Source: an uncultured bacterium (GTDB lineage Bacteria > Bacteroidota > Bacteroidia > Bacteroidales > Bacteroidaceae). Taken from it: DNA of 64,000 nucleotides. The stretch lies in contig CAJMQU010000001.1 in the NCBI GenBank assembly GCA_905215555.1, forward strand, positions 248,001 through 312,000, read 5' to 3'. The translations under genes were made by a program, and so were the position numbers. The notes beneath the pieces are model-generated. The model worked only from the letters and a program-made list of their open reading frames with translations. It made no database searches and was not told the DNA's origin. Positions 20,101 to 28,350 of this stretch are shown piece by piece; position 1 is the first letter of the stretch, and every line of letters starts with the position of its first letter.

Positions 20101-21022
20101 CGAAACCGCACCCGGAGCAACCTTCTGGTTTGAGCTACCCCGCAACATACAGCCCGGAAAAGTGACCCTGCACCCCCAGCCTTACCTGAATGAGCTGTTA
20201 GCTCCCACCCAGGAAGTGGAAAGCATTCCGGAAGAAGCAGCCGCAAAAGAGGAAACCCTGAACAACACGCTGCTCATAGTAGACGACAACAAGGATTTGA
20301 CAGACTACCTGTCCGAAGCACTGAAAAGCAAATTCAAGAAAATATGGGTGGCTTATGACGGTGAAGAAGCGCTGCGCATCTGTCGGGAGTCATATCCGGA
20401 TATAGTGGTCAGCGACATACAGATGCCCCGCATGAATGGGTATGAACTGTGCAAGCACATCAAGGAAGACCTGGAAATCAGTCATATCCCTATTATTCTG
20501 CTCACCGCCCGCAATGATGAGGATAGCCAGATTTTCGGTTACAAGAATGGTGCTGATGCCTATCTGACAAAGCCTTTCGAAGTCAGCATACTTCACACCA
20601 TCATTCAGAGCCAACTGAAAAACCGTGAACGGATGCGAACCCGTTATACGGAAACGGGGCCATTGCCTCAACCACAGGAAAGTACATTCAGCCCGGCGGA
20701 CGAGCAATTCCTGAAACGCCTGAACAAGGTAATCTCTGAGAATCTGGATAATCCACAGATGGGAGTGCCTTTCCTGTGCACGGAGTTGGGAATCAGCCGC
20801 GCTTCACTCTATAATAAGCTAAAGATGGTGTCAGGCATGGGAGCCAACGATTACATAACCAAGCTCCGGGTGGAACGGGCCGTCTGGTTACTTACCCATA
20901 GCGCCCTCAACATTAATGAGATAGCAGATCAGACGGGATTCTCCACATCACGCTATTTCAGTACGGTATTCAAACAGTATATGGGGTGTTCGCCGACGCA
21001 ATACAAGGAGGAACATGCGTAA
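17114..21022 (+). CDS. Hybrid two-component system sensor-regulator (HTCS) of PUL1
   Basis: A 1302-residue one-protein two-component system. An N-terminal signal/anchor segment leads to a periplasmic sensor of two seven-bladed propellers (Reg_prop repeats such as VWIGTRLGIGRFDGYE and IWIGTDGAGIYIL, about 30-665) and a Y_Y_Y domain. One membrane span follows near 745-768. The cytoplasmic part has HisKA (H799 in NHELRTPLT), HATPase (NALKYSS, GTGIGLSYS), a receiver with phospho-acceptor D1101 (SDIQMP) and a C-terminal AraC-type helix-turn-helix (about 1190-1300). The start at 17114 is chosen because a consensus promoter lies between it and the earlier ATG. It is divergent from susC and probably activates PUL1, and the 25989 unit, on binding a signal oligosaccharide. 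Confidence 0.95.
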   Translation: MRKTMLTTLVLFLLSLFPDKAVGNKQYAFQQISTQNGLSSSVRCLAVSQEKGYVWIGTRLGIGRFDGYELRKYLLGNITHIIEDKEHTIWTISPKGLFYYDYRKDEFIQARDEDNNPVTVTSICPWTDGVLFGGNGRLYKYDYANRKIKFLYPLTPNNKYNITNLQKWDDHTLLCSNRWNHALLIDVPTGQTRPVPFESNELISTLIDKNGNIWIAPYHQGVNCYDRNGKLLHSYHSMNSPLQTNVILSLAENNGRIWIGTDGAGIYILNPEDDTMSVLSHTPGDPYSLPVNSILYLYSDANNNMWAGSVRGGLISIKEVGMKIYSDALPGTEYGLSEKSILCIYQDKDDEIWIGTDGGGINRLNPACKRFHHVMSTWGDKVSSIAGADKQRLLVSLFSKGLFFFDRKTGNYQPLIIVNDSINELLCKRGKTVNVFQNTPETILLLSESPYSYHINKQEFTHIPFDKHSKEIIGALLPIESNGPITYLHDFKHIYRIDSRKNVLETIFGCKGDTIFNSISIDESGIFWIGSNYGLSRYSPEKQEHINIPNSLINEINSLVCDKRGRVWLGTDGKLFAHLIHESEFILYGESDGVILNEYLEKPRLLSAQGDIYMGGVNGLLCINRQLPDEPATPPVLELADVSVGGERMNALINTGQSLRVQEQSKPISIKIIAHDKDIFRKPMYRYTLQGMEGQVIYSYQPELTLSGLPARTYQVLAACSTRSGGWTDDYRILELIVLPPWYKSGWFTTGCILLIFSGIVLGFFSLLRRKENKLKWAMKEHEQQVYEEKVRFLININHELRTPLTLIHAPLKQLLASLSPEDEKYPIIQSISKQSGRMKELLNMVLNVRKMEVGQSTLHVENVELNPWVEQLVDDFRPEATMKGISIVYNPDQEVDTLCFDKEKCTTILTNLLVNALKYSSESGEISVSVSLSEDKNSVRISVADEGPGLKDIDINNLFIRFYQGNNSRPGTGIGLSYSKILAEQHGGSIGAYDHETAPGATFWFELPRNIQPGKVTLHPQPYLNELLAPTQEVESIPEEAAAKEETLNNTLLIVDDNKDLTDYLSEALKSKFKKIWVAYDGEEALRICRESYPDIVVSDIQMPRMNGYELCKHIKEDLEISHIPIILLTARNDEDSQIFGYKNGADAYLTKPFEVSILHTIIQSQLKNRERMRTRYTETGPLPQPQESTFSPADEQFLKRLNKVISENLDNPQMGVPFLCTELGISRASLYNKLKMVSGMGANDYITKLRVERAVWLLTHSALNINEIADQTGFSTSRYFSTVFKQYMGCSPTQYKEEHA

Positions 21023-21464
21023 AAAGGCTGTTATGTAGTGTAAACACAGCTGTATCATTGCTTTCACATAGGCAGTTCATTGCTTTCGCATAGGTAATTG
21101 CTTATTTCAGAGTGCTTCATTTTGCAACGACCACAACCGTGGTTCAGCTGCCCCACAGTTATGAAGCACGTGCTCCACAACCGTGAAGCACGAGCCCCAC
21201 AGACGTGAACACGACTAATATGCCGTATATCAACAAAATAAACATGCATAGTTTTCCCAATGAACATAGGAGATTGACATATACAATCCCTATGCAGGAT
21301 GGATGAAAGTAGGGAAGAAACGGAGTACTATCTAATGAAAAGCAGGGAATCCGGCATCTTTTATATCAAAAGGAACAGAAAATGAGAAGATAGGGAATCA
21401 AAGGTTTTATATGGATATGAAGGATAACAAAAAGATAATCAAAAAGATACATCTAATCAAGAGT
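21023..21464. other. Gene-free stretch with short tandem and inverted repeats
   Basis: No convincing gene. About 22-base direct repeats are visible: TCATTGCTTTC[A/G]CATAGG twice (21056-21095) and a GTGAAGCACG-type unit two to three times (21160-21212). GTGCTTCAT (21112-21120) and ATGAAGCAC (21161-21169) form a perfect inverted repeat enclosing CCACAACCGTGG. The strand structure suggests a folded RNA or a repeat relic; see the terminator that follows. Confidence 0.4.
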
Positions 21465-21498
21465 GGTGTAGGCAAATTTGCCTACACCCTGTTTTTTA
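21465..21498 (+). terminator. Strong intrinsic terminator, plus strand
   Basis: A perfect 24-base palindrome (GGTGTAGGCAAA and its complement) is followed by CTGTTTTTTATT. It lies 440 bases after the HTCS stop, so it ends either a long HTCS 3' UTR or a small RNA from 21023-21464. The remaining 215 bases up to the next gene hold nothing I recognise. Confidence 0.75.
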
Positions 21499-21713
21499 TT
21501 TGCTTCCACCATGCTCTATCGCCGATGAATAGGGAGATACAGAGCATGAGTGTAAGCGTGCAGGTAAAAGTGAGGATAAACTCTAGGTAGCTTGATGCAC
21601 TAAGTATGTGAATGTGCCATCCGCCGGAATGTTCAAATATAAGGTTTCTATGTTAGAAAGTAAAGCATGGGAATGTTTTTCACTTTTCAAAAAGTGAAAA
21701 ATAGGATTATCCT

Positions 21714-23267
21714 TTATTCATCTCCATTCAAATCCGAAGCAAACTGCGGTAATGTCACCGGGAACATATCATTGGGTCTGTGTTCCTGCCGGATAACCTC
21801 AAGCATCCGTTTCACAATATCCGGATATTGCGCTGCTATATCGGTATCTTCGTGGATATCTTTTGAGAGATCGTACAGATGAGGTTCCCCTTTCTTGACT
21901 ACCAACTTCCAGTCTCCCATACGGACAGCCATCTGGTCGGTTTCATGGAATTCCCAATAAAGGAAATCATGTTTTTGCTGCTTGTCAGCGTTCCCCAATA
22001 AGGTAGGGGCAAAAGAGATGCCATCGAAACAGTCGCCTTCTAACTTCTTGTCGATATACTTCTTCGGAAATCCTTTGTCACCCACCAATTCGCAGAATGT
22101 AGGCATGATATCATAGAACGCCAGTTGGTGGTCGTTCACCGAACCTGCAGAGATGCGTTCCGGCCAGCGCACAATGAAAGGAATCCGGATGCCACCTTCG
22201 TAACACTGGCGTTTCAGACCGCGCAATTTACCATCCCGGCCAAAGAATTCCGGATCTGCTCCTCCTTCTTCGTGAGGTCCGTTGTCGCTGCTGAAGATGA
22301 CGATGGTGTTCTTGTCCAGCCCTTTTTCCTTCAGCTTCTTCAAGACTTCGCCCACGTAATAATCCAAACGGGTAATCATACCGGCAAACTGAGCATGAGT
22401 ATGCTCAGTGGCATTATAACGTCCACCTTTGACCCCACCCCAGGTTTTATCTCTAAAGAACTTTTTCTTATAGCCTTTCAGAATGGAATCATTCGGCTGT
22501 ACGAGTTCTGCATGTGGCAGGGTATAAGTGAAGAAACCATAGAAAGGTTGGTCGCCATTCTGTCCGTCCAGCCATTCCAGTGCCTTACGGTGAATCAGGT
22601 CGGCCGAATATTGTGTACGTTTCCTGTAGTCATCACCAAACATCGGATAGTTGATATTATCTTCCAACAGAATGCGGACAACTCCCGTGTCTCCCTCCTG
22701 CTTACTGTATTTATTCAGGAAATTAGGGTAATACAAATGAGCCTGGAACTGGCATATATAGCCATAAAATTCATCAATTCCCCGTTTATCCGGCGTAGAA
22801 CAAGAACCTTCATAACCGCCTGCCCATTTACCGAAGACTCCCGTTGTATAACCGTTCTTCTTCATAATTTCAGGGAGAATGATATGATTTTCATCATACG
22901 GTTCCTGACCGACAACGGTGAATTCGTCATTAATCCCATACTTCACGGTTGGCACTCCCTGCCAATATTCTTTATTTCCGCGCACATGAGTATGCCCCGT
23001 ATGTTGCCCCGTCATCAGTGAAGCACGGGAAGGAGCACTCACCGGACTACCGGCATAAGCCTGCGTAAACAGCATACCTTCAGCTGCCATACGGTCTATG
23101 TTAGGTGTTTCAATGTATTTCTGTCCGTAACATCCTAAATCTCCATATCCCATGTCATCACAGAGGATGAAGATTATATTAGGTTTGGGATCTTTGTTTG
23201 CCGCATTGCCACACAAAGAAACAGTTGCCAATAAGCCTGTTCCTAAAGTTATACCCAAATGTTTCAT
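21714..23267 (-). CDS. S1-family sulfatase, secreted
   Basis: A 517-residue sulfatase. The N terminus is a Sec-type signal (about residues 1-23, LCGNAA). Metal-binding D37-D38 (CDDMGYGD) and maturation motif S77-A-P-S-R81 are present; S77 is the Ser-type formylglycine precursor. GHTHVRGNKEYW and SSDNGPHEEGG are conserved sulfatase segments, and the C-terminal subdomain (GDWKLVVKKGEPHLYDL) is complete. It follows the GH2 gene by 43 bases and is co-transcribed with it. It resembles the GalNAc-4/6- or Gal-sulfatase branch, but the exact subfamily is not assigned. Confidence 0.92.
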   Translation of the reverse strand: MKHLGITLGTGLLATVSLCGNAANKDPKPNIIFILCDDMGYGDLGCYGQKYIETPNIDRMAAEGMLFTQAYAGSPVSAPSRASLMTGQHTGHTHVRGNKEYWQGVPTVKYGINDEFTVVGQEPYDENHIILPEIMKKNGYTTGVFGKWAGGYEGSCSTPDKRGIDEFYGYICQFQAHLYYPNFLNKYSKQEGDTGVVRILLEDNINYPMFGDDYRKRTQYSADLIHRKALEWLDGQNGDQPFYGFFTYTLPHAELVQPNDSILKGYKKKFFRDKTWGGVKGGRYNATEHTHAQFAGMITRLDYYVGEVLKKLKEKGLDKNTIVIFSSDNGPHEEGGADPEFFGRDGKLRGLKRQCYEGGIRIPFIVRWPERISAGSVNDHQLAFYDIMPTFCELVGDKGFPKKYIDKKLEGDCFDGISFAPTLLGNADKQQKHDFLYWEFHETDQMAVRMGDWKLVVKKGEPHLYDLSKDIHEDTDIAAQYPDIVKRMLEVIRQEHRPNDMFPVTLPQFASDLNGDE

Positions 23268-23310
23268 GTCAAATATGTTTTTAAATTAATTATTCAGACA
23301 ATTCCGTTCA

Positions 23311-25989
23311 TCACTTACTCTTTTCACCAAAATCTTCTTGTTGCTGCTCCACTTCCTTCAAGCGTTGTGTATTCTGCTCTTTCAGAATCCTTTCCTGTTC
23401 CAACTGCGCAGCCGATTTGGCAGCCGTTCCGGCAGATTGCAAAGAAGACGGAACGGCAATCAACGAAGCATCTTTTTCCGAATAGACCAACGGATGAGCA
23501 GCAGGATAGCTTTCCAACTCCAAAACTGCACTTACAGGCATCTGCGAGCCTTCGAACAGTACGCTTGCCGTTATCTTTATCTTACCGGGCTTCAAAGAGG
23601 ACTGTATCAGTACCGGAGCTGTCCCCCACTTCACCGGAGCGGGATTTGCCAGTATCCCGGCATCACCCAGAATACGTCCTTCACCTTCCACATGAAACTT
23701 CACATAGTAGTTATTCAGGCGTTTGATATTCCCGTTCTTATCGGCTATGGCAGCTACTACGGTGACAAAGTCGGAGCCGTCAGCCTTCAGATTCACTTTT
23801 TCATTGTCAACCCAGAGTAACACTTTTTCCGGACGGCGAGCAGGATGCACTTCGTGCGTAGCAACCACTTCACCGCCTATCAAACCTTCTGCCCGCAACA
23901 AGACTTCATCCTGCTTTCTCTTCCGCGACAGAACTTTATCAGCCATAAAATCGTAGACATCAGGGAAAGTGATAACCGGCGAGGGCATACCTTCTTTGGC
24001 TGCCGGCTTATTATAGGTATAAGTTTTCCCATCTTTCAGGAAAGTAAGCCGCACTTCATCGCAATTGGAATAAACAGTCACATCTTTACCCGAAAACGGG
24101 GTCATCTCATGAGCAATATAAACCATCGGACCAGTTTCAAAAAAACGTTCCTGCTTCCGGGGCGAACGCTGTGCCTTGAACATATAGTAGGAATATTTAG
24201 GCTGACGGAATACATCCATCAGTCCGCCGTAGAACGGGTCGGGATGATAACCGCGCTGATGGTCGAACGAGTGCCACAAACAACCGCCTACATGTTGACG
24301 GGGAGTACGGTAAAGGGCATCGTAGCAGGTATATGTATAAGTGGGGTTTGCATAATGCTGCGCCTGGATAAGCATAGGTTGCTCTCCCCAGTTGCGGGCT
24401 ACACGGCTGGGAGAATTATGCGAACTCCAATCATCCACATTATCACCCCACTCACGGGTAAAATAGGTTATCTCCGGGTCAGCATCTTTGTCACTCCACG
24501 ACTTACCATCGTAAGAGGGATGAGTGAAAAGTACCGGGAAATGCCCGTGCCCGCGTGCATTGCTGTCGCAACCGGAATAACAGTAGGGATAAGGGTATTC
24601 CTGATCTACAATATCACGAGTGTTCTTGGCAAAGTCCTCCGGATACCAGGTTTCATTGAGGATAGGTTCCCACAACCATACACAAGCATGGTTACGGTCG
24701 CGCCGCACAAGATTGCGGATATCGCTATATACGCGTTGTGCAAATTCGGGAGCATCATTCCAGAACTGCCAGCCCGGTGTATTGACAATTACAAACAGGC
24801 CAAGTTCGTCGCACGCATCCATAAATGCCGGATCTTGCGGACAATGGGCGTTACGGATTACTTTCAACCCGGCATCACGCAACTTCTTTGCATCACGCCA
24901 ATGAATGCTATTAGCAACGGCATTGCCTACTACCGCAAAATCCTGATGACGGTTAGCACCAATCAACGGGCTTTCATAAGGTTTGCCATTCAGCCAGAAA
25001 CCATCCTTGCCCTTAAACTCTACGCTGCGAATACCGATACGGCGGCGATAACCGTCCACCACATTACCCTCGCGGTCACGGATGCGTACAATCAGATTAT
25101 ATAAGGTGGGAGTTTCCGGGCTCCACAGCATCGGATTCTTCACTGTGATTTTATCTTTTGAAGTAACCGCTTTCCCCGGACGTATCTGAATCTTATCATT
25201 CAGAAAAGCTACCTGCACGCCATCCGGTTGCTGCAACTCATACTCCACGACACCCGAAAAGGCCTTGCGGCTGTCATTGCGTACATGTGCTTTCAACAAC
25301 ACTTCGGCTGAGACGTCCGATACCCGATCATAAGCGACGAACAAACCTCCACCGGCTATCTCATTCTCAAAATTCGGATCAGTGACAAAGACCGGGTTAT
25401 GGGCTATCAACCAGCAATCACGATAGATTCCACCGAAATAGGTAAAGTCGAGCACATCCTGCGCCTTTCCGGGAGGATAGCTCGTATCATCGCTATTATC
25501 CGCCCACACGGCTATCACATTATCCTCTCCCCAGTTCAATACGTCAGAAATATCGACCACTACAGGCAGATAACCGCCGAAATGTTCGGTCAACTGCTTG
25601 CCGTTGACGAATATCTTGCTCTTTCCCATGATGGCTTCGAAATGCAGGAAGAGTTTCTTCCCTTTCAGGGTATCTGCTGGAGTAAAATGCTTGCGATACC
25701 AGACTTCTCCCTGATAGTTGATGCAGCCACTCGCCTCCGTAGGCAGATATTCTATGCCATTGGGCAGAGAGACTACCGTCCATGCTGCATCATCAAAGTT
25801 CAAAGCCTCAGCCCCCGCAACGGCTCCCTTATGGAAACGCCAGGCGGGATTCATGGAAAACACTTCGCGACCGGAATTGGGCAATTCAAAAAAACCGGCA
25901 GTAGAAAACTCAGGTTGGTGAGATGCCTGCACCGCACAACAGGGAATTAAGAATAAAGCGACCAGGATGAAATAAATAATTCTCTTCAT
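23311..25989 (-). CDS. GH2 family glycosidase (beta-galactosidase-like) with charged C-terminal tail
   Basis: An 892-residue exported GH2 enzyme, shorter than the LacZ type; the signal peptide ends VQAS (residue 23). Jelly roll about 45-195, Ig-like domain 205-320, TIM barrel 325-600, with acid/base E446 (PILNETW) and nucleophile E513 (TREWGDN). Two beta-sandwich domains follow. The last 30 residues (about 863-892) are Gln/Glu/Lys-rich and predicted helical or coiled coil, which is unusual for the family. Beta-galactosidase or a related exo-activity on sulfated chains is likely. It heads a two-gene unit with the sulfatase and shares promoter elements with PUL1 susC. Confidence 0.88.
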   Translation of the reverse strand: MKRIIYFILVALFLIPCCAVQASHQPEFSTAGFFELPNSGREVFSMNPAWRFHKGAVAGAEALNFDDAAWTVVSLPNGIEYLPTEASGCINYQGEVWYRKHFTPADTLKGKKLFLHFEAIMGKSKIFVNGKQLTEHFGGYLPVVVDISDVLNWGEDNVIAVWADNSDDTSYPPGKAQDVLDFTYFGGIYRDCWLIAHNPVFVTDPNFENEIAGGGLFVAYDRVSDVSAEVLLKAHVRNDSRKAFSGVVEYELQQPDGVQVAFLNDKIQIRPGKAVTSKDKITVKNPMLWSPETPTLYNLIVRIRDREGNVVDGYRRRIGIRSVEFKGKDGFWLNGKPYESPLIGANRHQDFAVVGNAVANSIHWRDAKKLRDAGLKVIRNAHCPQDPAFMDACDELGLFVIVNTPGWQFWNDAPEFAQRVYSDIRNLVRRDRNHACVWLWEPILNETWYPEDFAKNTRDIVDQEYPYPYCYSGCDSNARGHGHFPVLFTHPSYDGKSWSDKDADPEITYFTREWGDNVDDWSSHNSPSRVARNWGEQPMLIQAQHYANPTYTYTCYDALYRTPRQHVGGCLWHSFDHQRGYHPDPFYGGLMDVFRQPKYSYYMFKAQRSPRKQERFFETGPMVYIAHEMTPFSGKDVTVYSNCDEVRLTFLKDGKTYTYNKPAAKEGMPSPVITFPDVYDFMADKVLSRKRKQDEVLLRAEGLIGGEVVATHEVHPARRPEKVLLWVDNEKVNLKADGSDFVTVVAAIADKNGNIKRLNNYYVKFHVEGEGRILGDAGILANPAPVKWGTAPVLIQSSLKPGKIKITASVLFEGSQMPVSAVLELESYPAAHPLVYSEKDASLIAVPSSLQSAGTAAKSAAQLEQERILKEQNTQRLKEVEQQQEDFGEKSK

Positions 25990-26054
25990 ATGGATAGTAT
26001 TATTTTAGGTATACATGATTCGATGCAATGACAACAGGTCTTCGGCATCGGATG

Positions 26055-26062
26055 CAAAAGTA
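26055..26062 (-). promoter_or_regulatory. Putative -7 box of the GH2/sulfatase unit
   Basis: On the minus strand this reads TACTTTTG, matching TAnnTTTG, about 65 bases before the GH2 ATG. Like the PUL1 susC promoter it is followed toward the gene by CATC (plus-strand GATG) and lacks an evident -33 box. Confidence 0.6.
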
Positions 26063-26088
26063 GGACAAAACCCAAAGACTGTATTACA

Positions 26089-26110
26089 ATAATCGCTATT
26101 TTTAATCCAA
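26089..26110 (-). promoter_or_regulatory. Second copy of the PUL1 activator-like motif
   Basis: ATAATCGCTATTT followed by TTAATCCAA on the plus strand. It matches 16941-16963 in sequence, orientation and distance from the -7 box (26 versus 27 bases). ATCCAA is repeated ten bases further on. It suggests control by the same regulator. Confidence 0.5.
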
Positions 26111-26203
26111 TTTTATCCAATCTGCACACAAGGCACAGAAGAAACGTAGCTGCATTATGTTATACTGGGATAAGTATCATAGATCTTGAGACGATATTTA
26201 TAG

Positions 26204-27156
26204 TTGCCTATATCCACTCGCTCGGATTATTATCAGGCCGTGACAGAGCAGGTTCCCGTCCATCCCAATCTGTATATCGCCATCAAGCACACCAATGGTG
26301 ACTACTTTCGCACTTACCCTTTCAACAAGACTCTCACACTGGGCAAACACAAGCAAATTGTAGAAGTGCAATGCCAACGTGAATATGAAGGAAAAGGAGC
26401 TTATCCCAATTACATCGCTGCCGGTGTGATCGATGGATTTGAAGAATATAAAGGTAAGCCGACACCACGCTGCCTGAATGACATCAAGACGGACTCTCTG
26501 TTCAACGGTGTCTGGACCTGGTCACGCGGCGGAGGATGGAGCGGTCCCTTCCTGAAGAATGAATTATGGTGCAACTTGAATGCTTATGTTATGAGTAAAT
26601 GGGCACAGAACCCGTCACGTCCGGAAGCTGAAATCTTCGATGAATACGCAGAGAAAATAGGTATCACTCCCGAAACCCGCCCTTATTTCCGGCGTCTATC
26701 TTTACTCTCTGCCGATGCCATTATCCGTGGACGCGGTTCATTGATACACAAGCTTGCCGCCACCTGGACACGTGATGAAATCATCGGCGGAGTTCCCTGG
26801 CAACGCAGTATGTTCGATGATATTTATCAGAAGAACCTCGTAGAAGAGGCACTATATGAAAAGAAACTGGCTACTTACTGTATGCCATCATGGAGCAGGG
26901 TTGGATCATCAATCTACGAGGATATCTTTATGAAACGAAACAATATCCGGCAGACCAGAGTGTGATCCGGCTGGCTATCGAGAAATACGATGCCCTCTGG
27001 AAAGAATTCCACAAGTTCAAAGACCGGAACACGGATTGCGCAACTCTGTATTTTGACCATTTAGGAAAGTACACGTATGGATATAATGCACAAACTGGCG
27101 CCAATGGTATGGGAGATTCTGTAGATCATTACCGAAAGGTGTTCGGAATGGACTAA
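26204..27156 (+). pseudogene. 5'-truncated, frameshifted remnant of a large Bacteroidetes glycosidase-like protein
   Basis: This is the only plus-strand coding stretch among minus-strand PUL genes. The reading frame opens right after a TAG (26201) without a proper start, at IxTRSDYYQAVTEQ, and carries a conserved-looking body (HTNGDYFRTYPFN, GAYPNYIAAGVIDGFEEY, WTWSRGGGWSGP). It then breaks at about 26880-26890, where the reading shifts frame to AIMEQGWIINLRGYLYETKQ and continues to a TAA at 27154-27156. So it lacks its N-terminal part and has one frameshift. The style resembles large TIM-barrel, alpha-glucuronidase-like Bacteroides enzymes, but I cannot assign a family with confidence. It marks the boundary between the two PULs and may record an inversion or insertion. 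Confidence 0.75.
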
Positions 27157-27172
27157 GAATATGGGCGTATGC

Positions 27173-28348
27173 TTAACGTTCCTTTTTCAAAGTACGAAAA
27201 TCATGAATACGATGGAAAGTCAGGTAATTGGCATCATGTTGCCTCGGCGGATTTCCGGTTTTGTCCCTCCACGCCGTACGGGAGACGAAAATGATATCCT
27301 CTCCGTCAAATTGCCAGTCAACATATTGAAATCCATACAGTTCCGGATTCCCGCACGTCAGTAGAGTATCTTTAATACACCATTCTTTCAGATCGTTTGA
27401 ATACATCAGCACCTGTGTATTACGTATCCCTCCATTGTCTGCCTCGGAACGGTCTTTCTGTAACACAAAGTTAGATAACGTCCAGTACCTCCTGCTTTTC
27501 TTATCGTAACGAATGGTGAACTTCTTTGAAGCACCCGGTAATCTTATAAAGTCTGTTTGAGGATCAAATGTCAGCGTCCTCCCGTCCGCTGAGACCGAAA
27601 CCATCGCAGCCAAATCATCCGGGTTATAAGCTACCCGCAGAATATCCTTCACTTCCCCTTTTGGGGTGACTATGGCATTGCCTTCCAGCCATGCCGTAGC
27701 CCCTTCTTTCCAGGAAGAATCATACTTGATCTCATTACTAAAAATCCACTGTGCCGCATCCAGCAAATCAGCCTTACAGGAGATAGAAGTCATCAACGCA
27801 GAAAAAGGTCCCCACCCCCAGGCCTGTCCCATATTCTCCATCGCACGCCAGTACTTCCCTTTATGACGAACCACCGGAACGGGTGCGCAATGATAAAAGC
27901 CACGGCGAATAAGACCGGACTTTTCGTCTTTGGGGTCTGTCCATGTACGCCCGTAATCCAATGACTTACGGACTACAAAGTCACCGTATCCGATCGTTTC
28001 CCTGGGCCTGATACCTATCAGATATAATTCTTCGCCACGGTTAAACAACGTAGCCCAGGTCAGGAGTTTTAGCTCCGCTATCCGTTCCCAGGTGTTTCCA
28101 TGGTCTTTGGATATATAGACATACGTATCTGACAGTTTTTTACCAAAGTAATCATGCGAAGCTATATAAGTGCCGTCCGGCATAATAACGATACTCGGTG
28201 AGCCGACATATTCATGGGTGATTGCCGGTGCATTGTGTATCACCACTCCGGGCGGGTTTATATCATATTCCTGAGCCATACCCGCAGAGCATCTCCACAC
28301 AAGCAACAAGCTGATTATGATAACTTCCTTCAATCCTTTCATTCTCAT
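27173..28348 (-). CDS. Sialidase-fold (BNR/Asp-box) six-bladed propeller protein
   Basis: A 391-residue exported protein (signal peptide about residues 1-25, ending MAQ). Two clear Asp boxes, S80-K-D-H-G-N-T-W87 and S129-L-D-Y-G-R-T-W136, mark a sialidase-type beta-propeller. An RIP-like N-terminal arginine motif of true GH33 sialidases is not evident. It may therefore be another exo-glycosidase of the same fold (many PUL members are) rather than a sialidase. It starts two bases after the GH127-like stop, so it is translated from the same mRNA as the last gene of PUL2. Confidence 0.7.
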   Translation of the reverse strand: MRMKGLKEVIIISLLLVWRCSAGMAQEYDINPPGVVIHNAPAITHEYVGSPSIVIMPDGTYIASHDYFGKKLSDTYVYISKDHGNTWERIAELKLLTWATLFNRGEELYLIGIRPRETIGYGDFVVRKSLDYGRTWTDPKDEKSGLIRRGFYHCAPVPVVRHKGKYWRAMENMGQAWGWGPFSALMTSISCKADLLDAAQWIFSNEIKYDSSWKEGATAWLEGNAIVTPKGEVKDILRVAYNPDDLAAMVSVSADGRTLTFDPQTDFIRLPGASKKFTIRYDKKSRRYWTLSNFVLQKDRSEADNGGIRNTQVLMYSNDLKEWCIKDTLLTCGNPELYGFQYVDWQFDGEDIIFVSRTAWRDKTGNPPRQHDANYLTFHRIHDFRTLKKER

Positions 28349-28350
28349 AA

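Noticed and set aside
21465..21488. 24-base perfect palindrome considered as an attachment site or insertion-sequence end
   Set aside because: No integrase, transposase or target duplication nearby, and the T-run makes a terminator the simpler reading.
21411..21590. Small open frame of about 59 codons on the plus strand
   Set aside because: It runs through the strong terminator hairpin and encodes no recognisable protein.
23845..25104. Plus-strand 419-codon open frame opposite the GH2 gene
   Set aside because: Shadow of GH2 coding sequence; it runs through the catalytic codons on the other strand.
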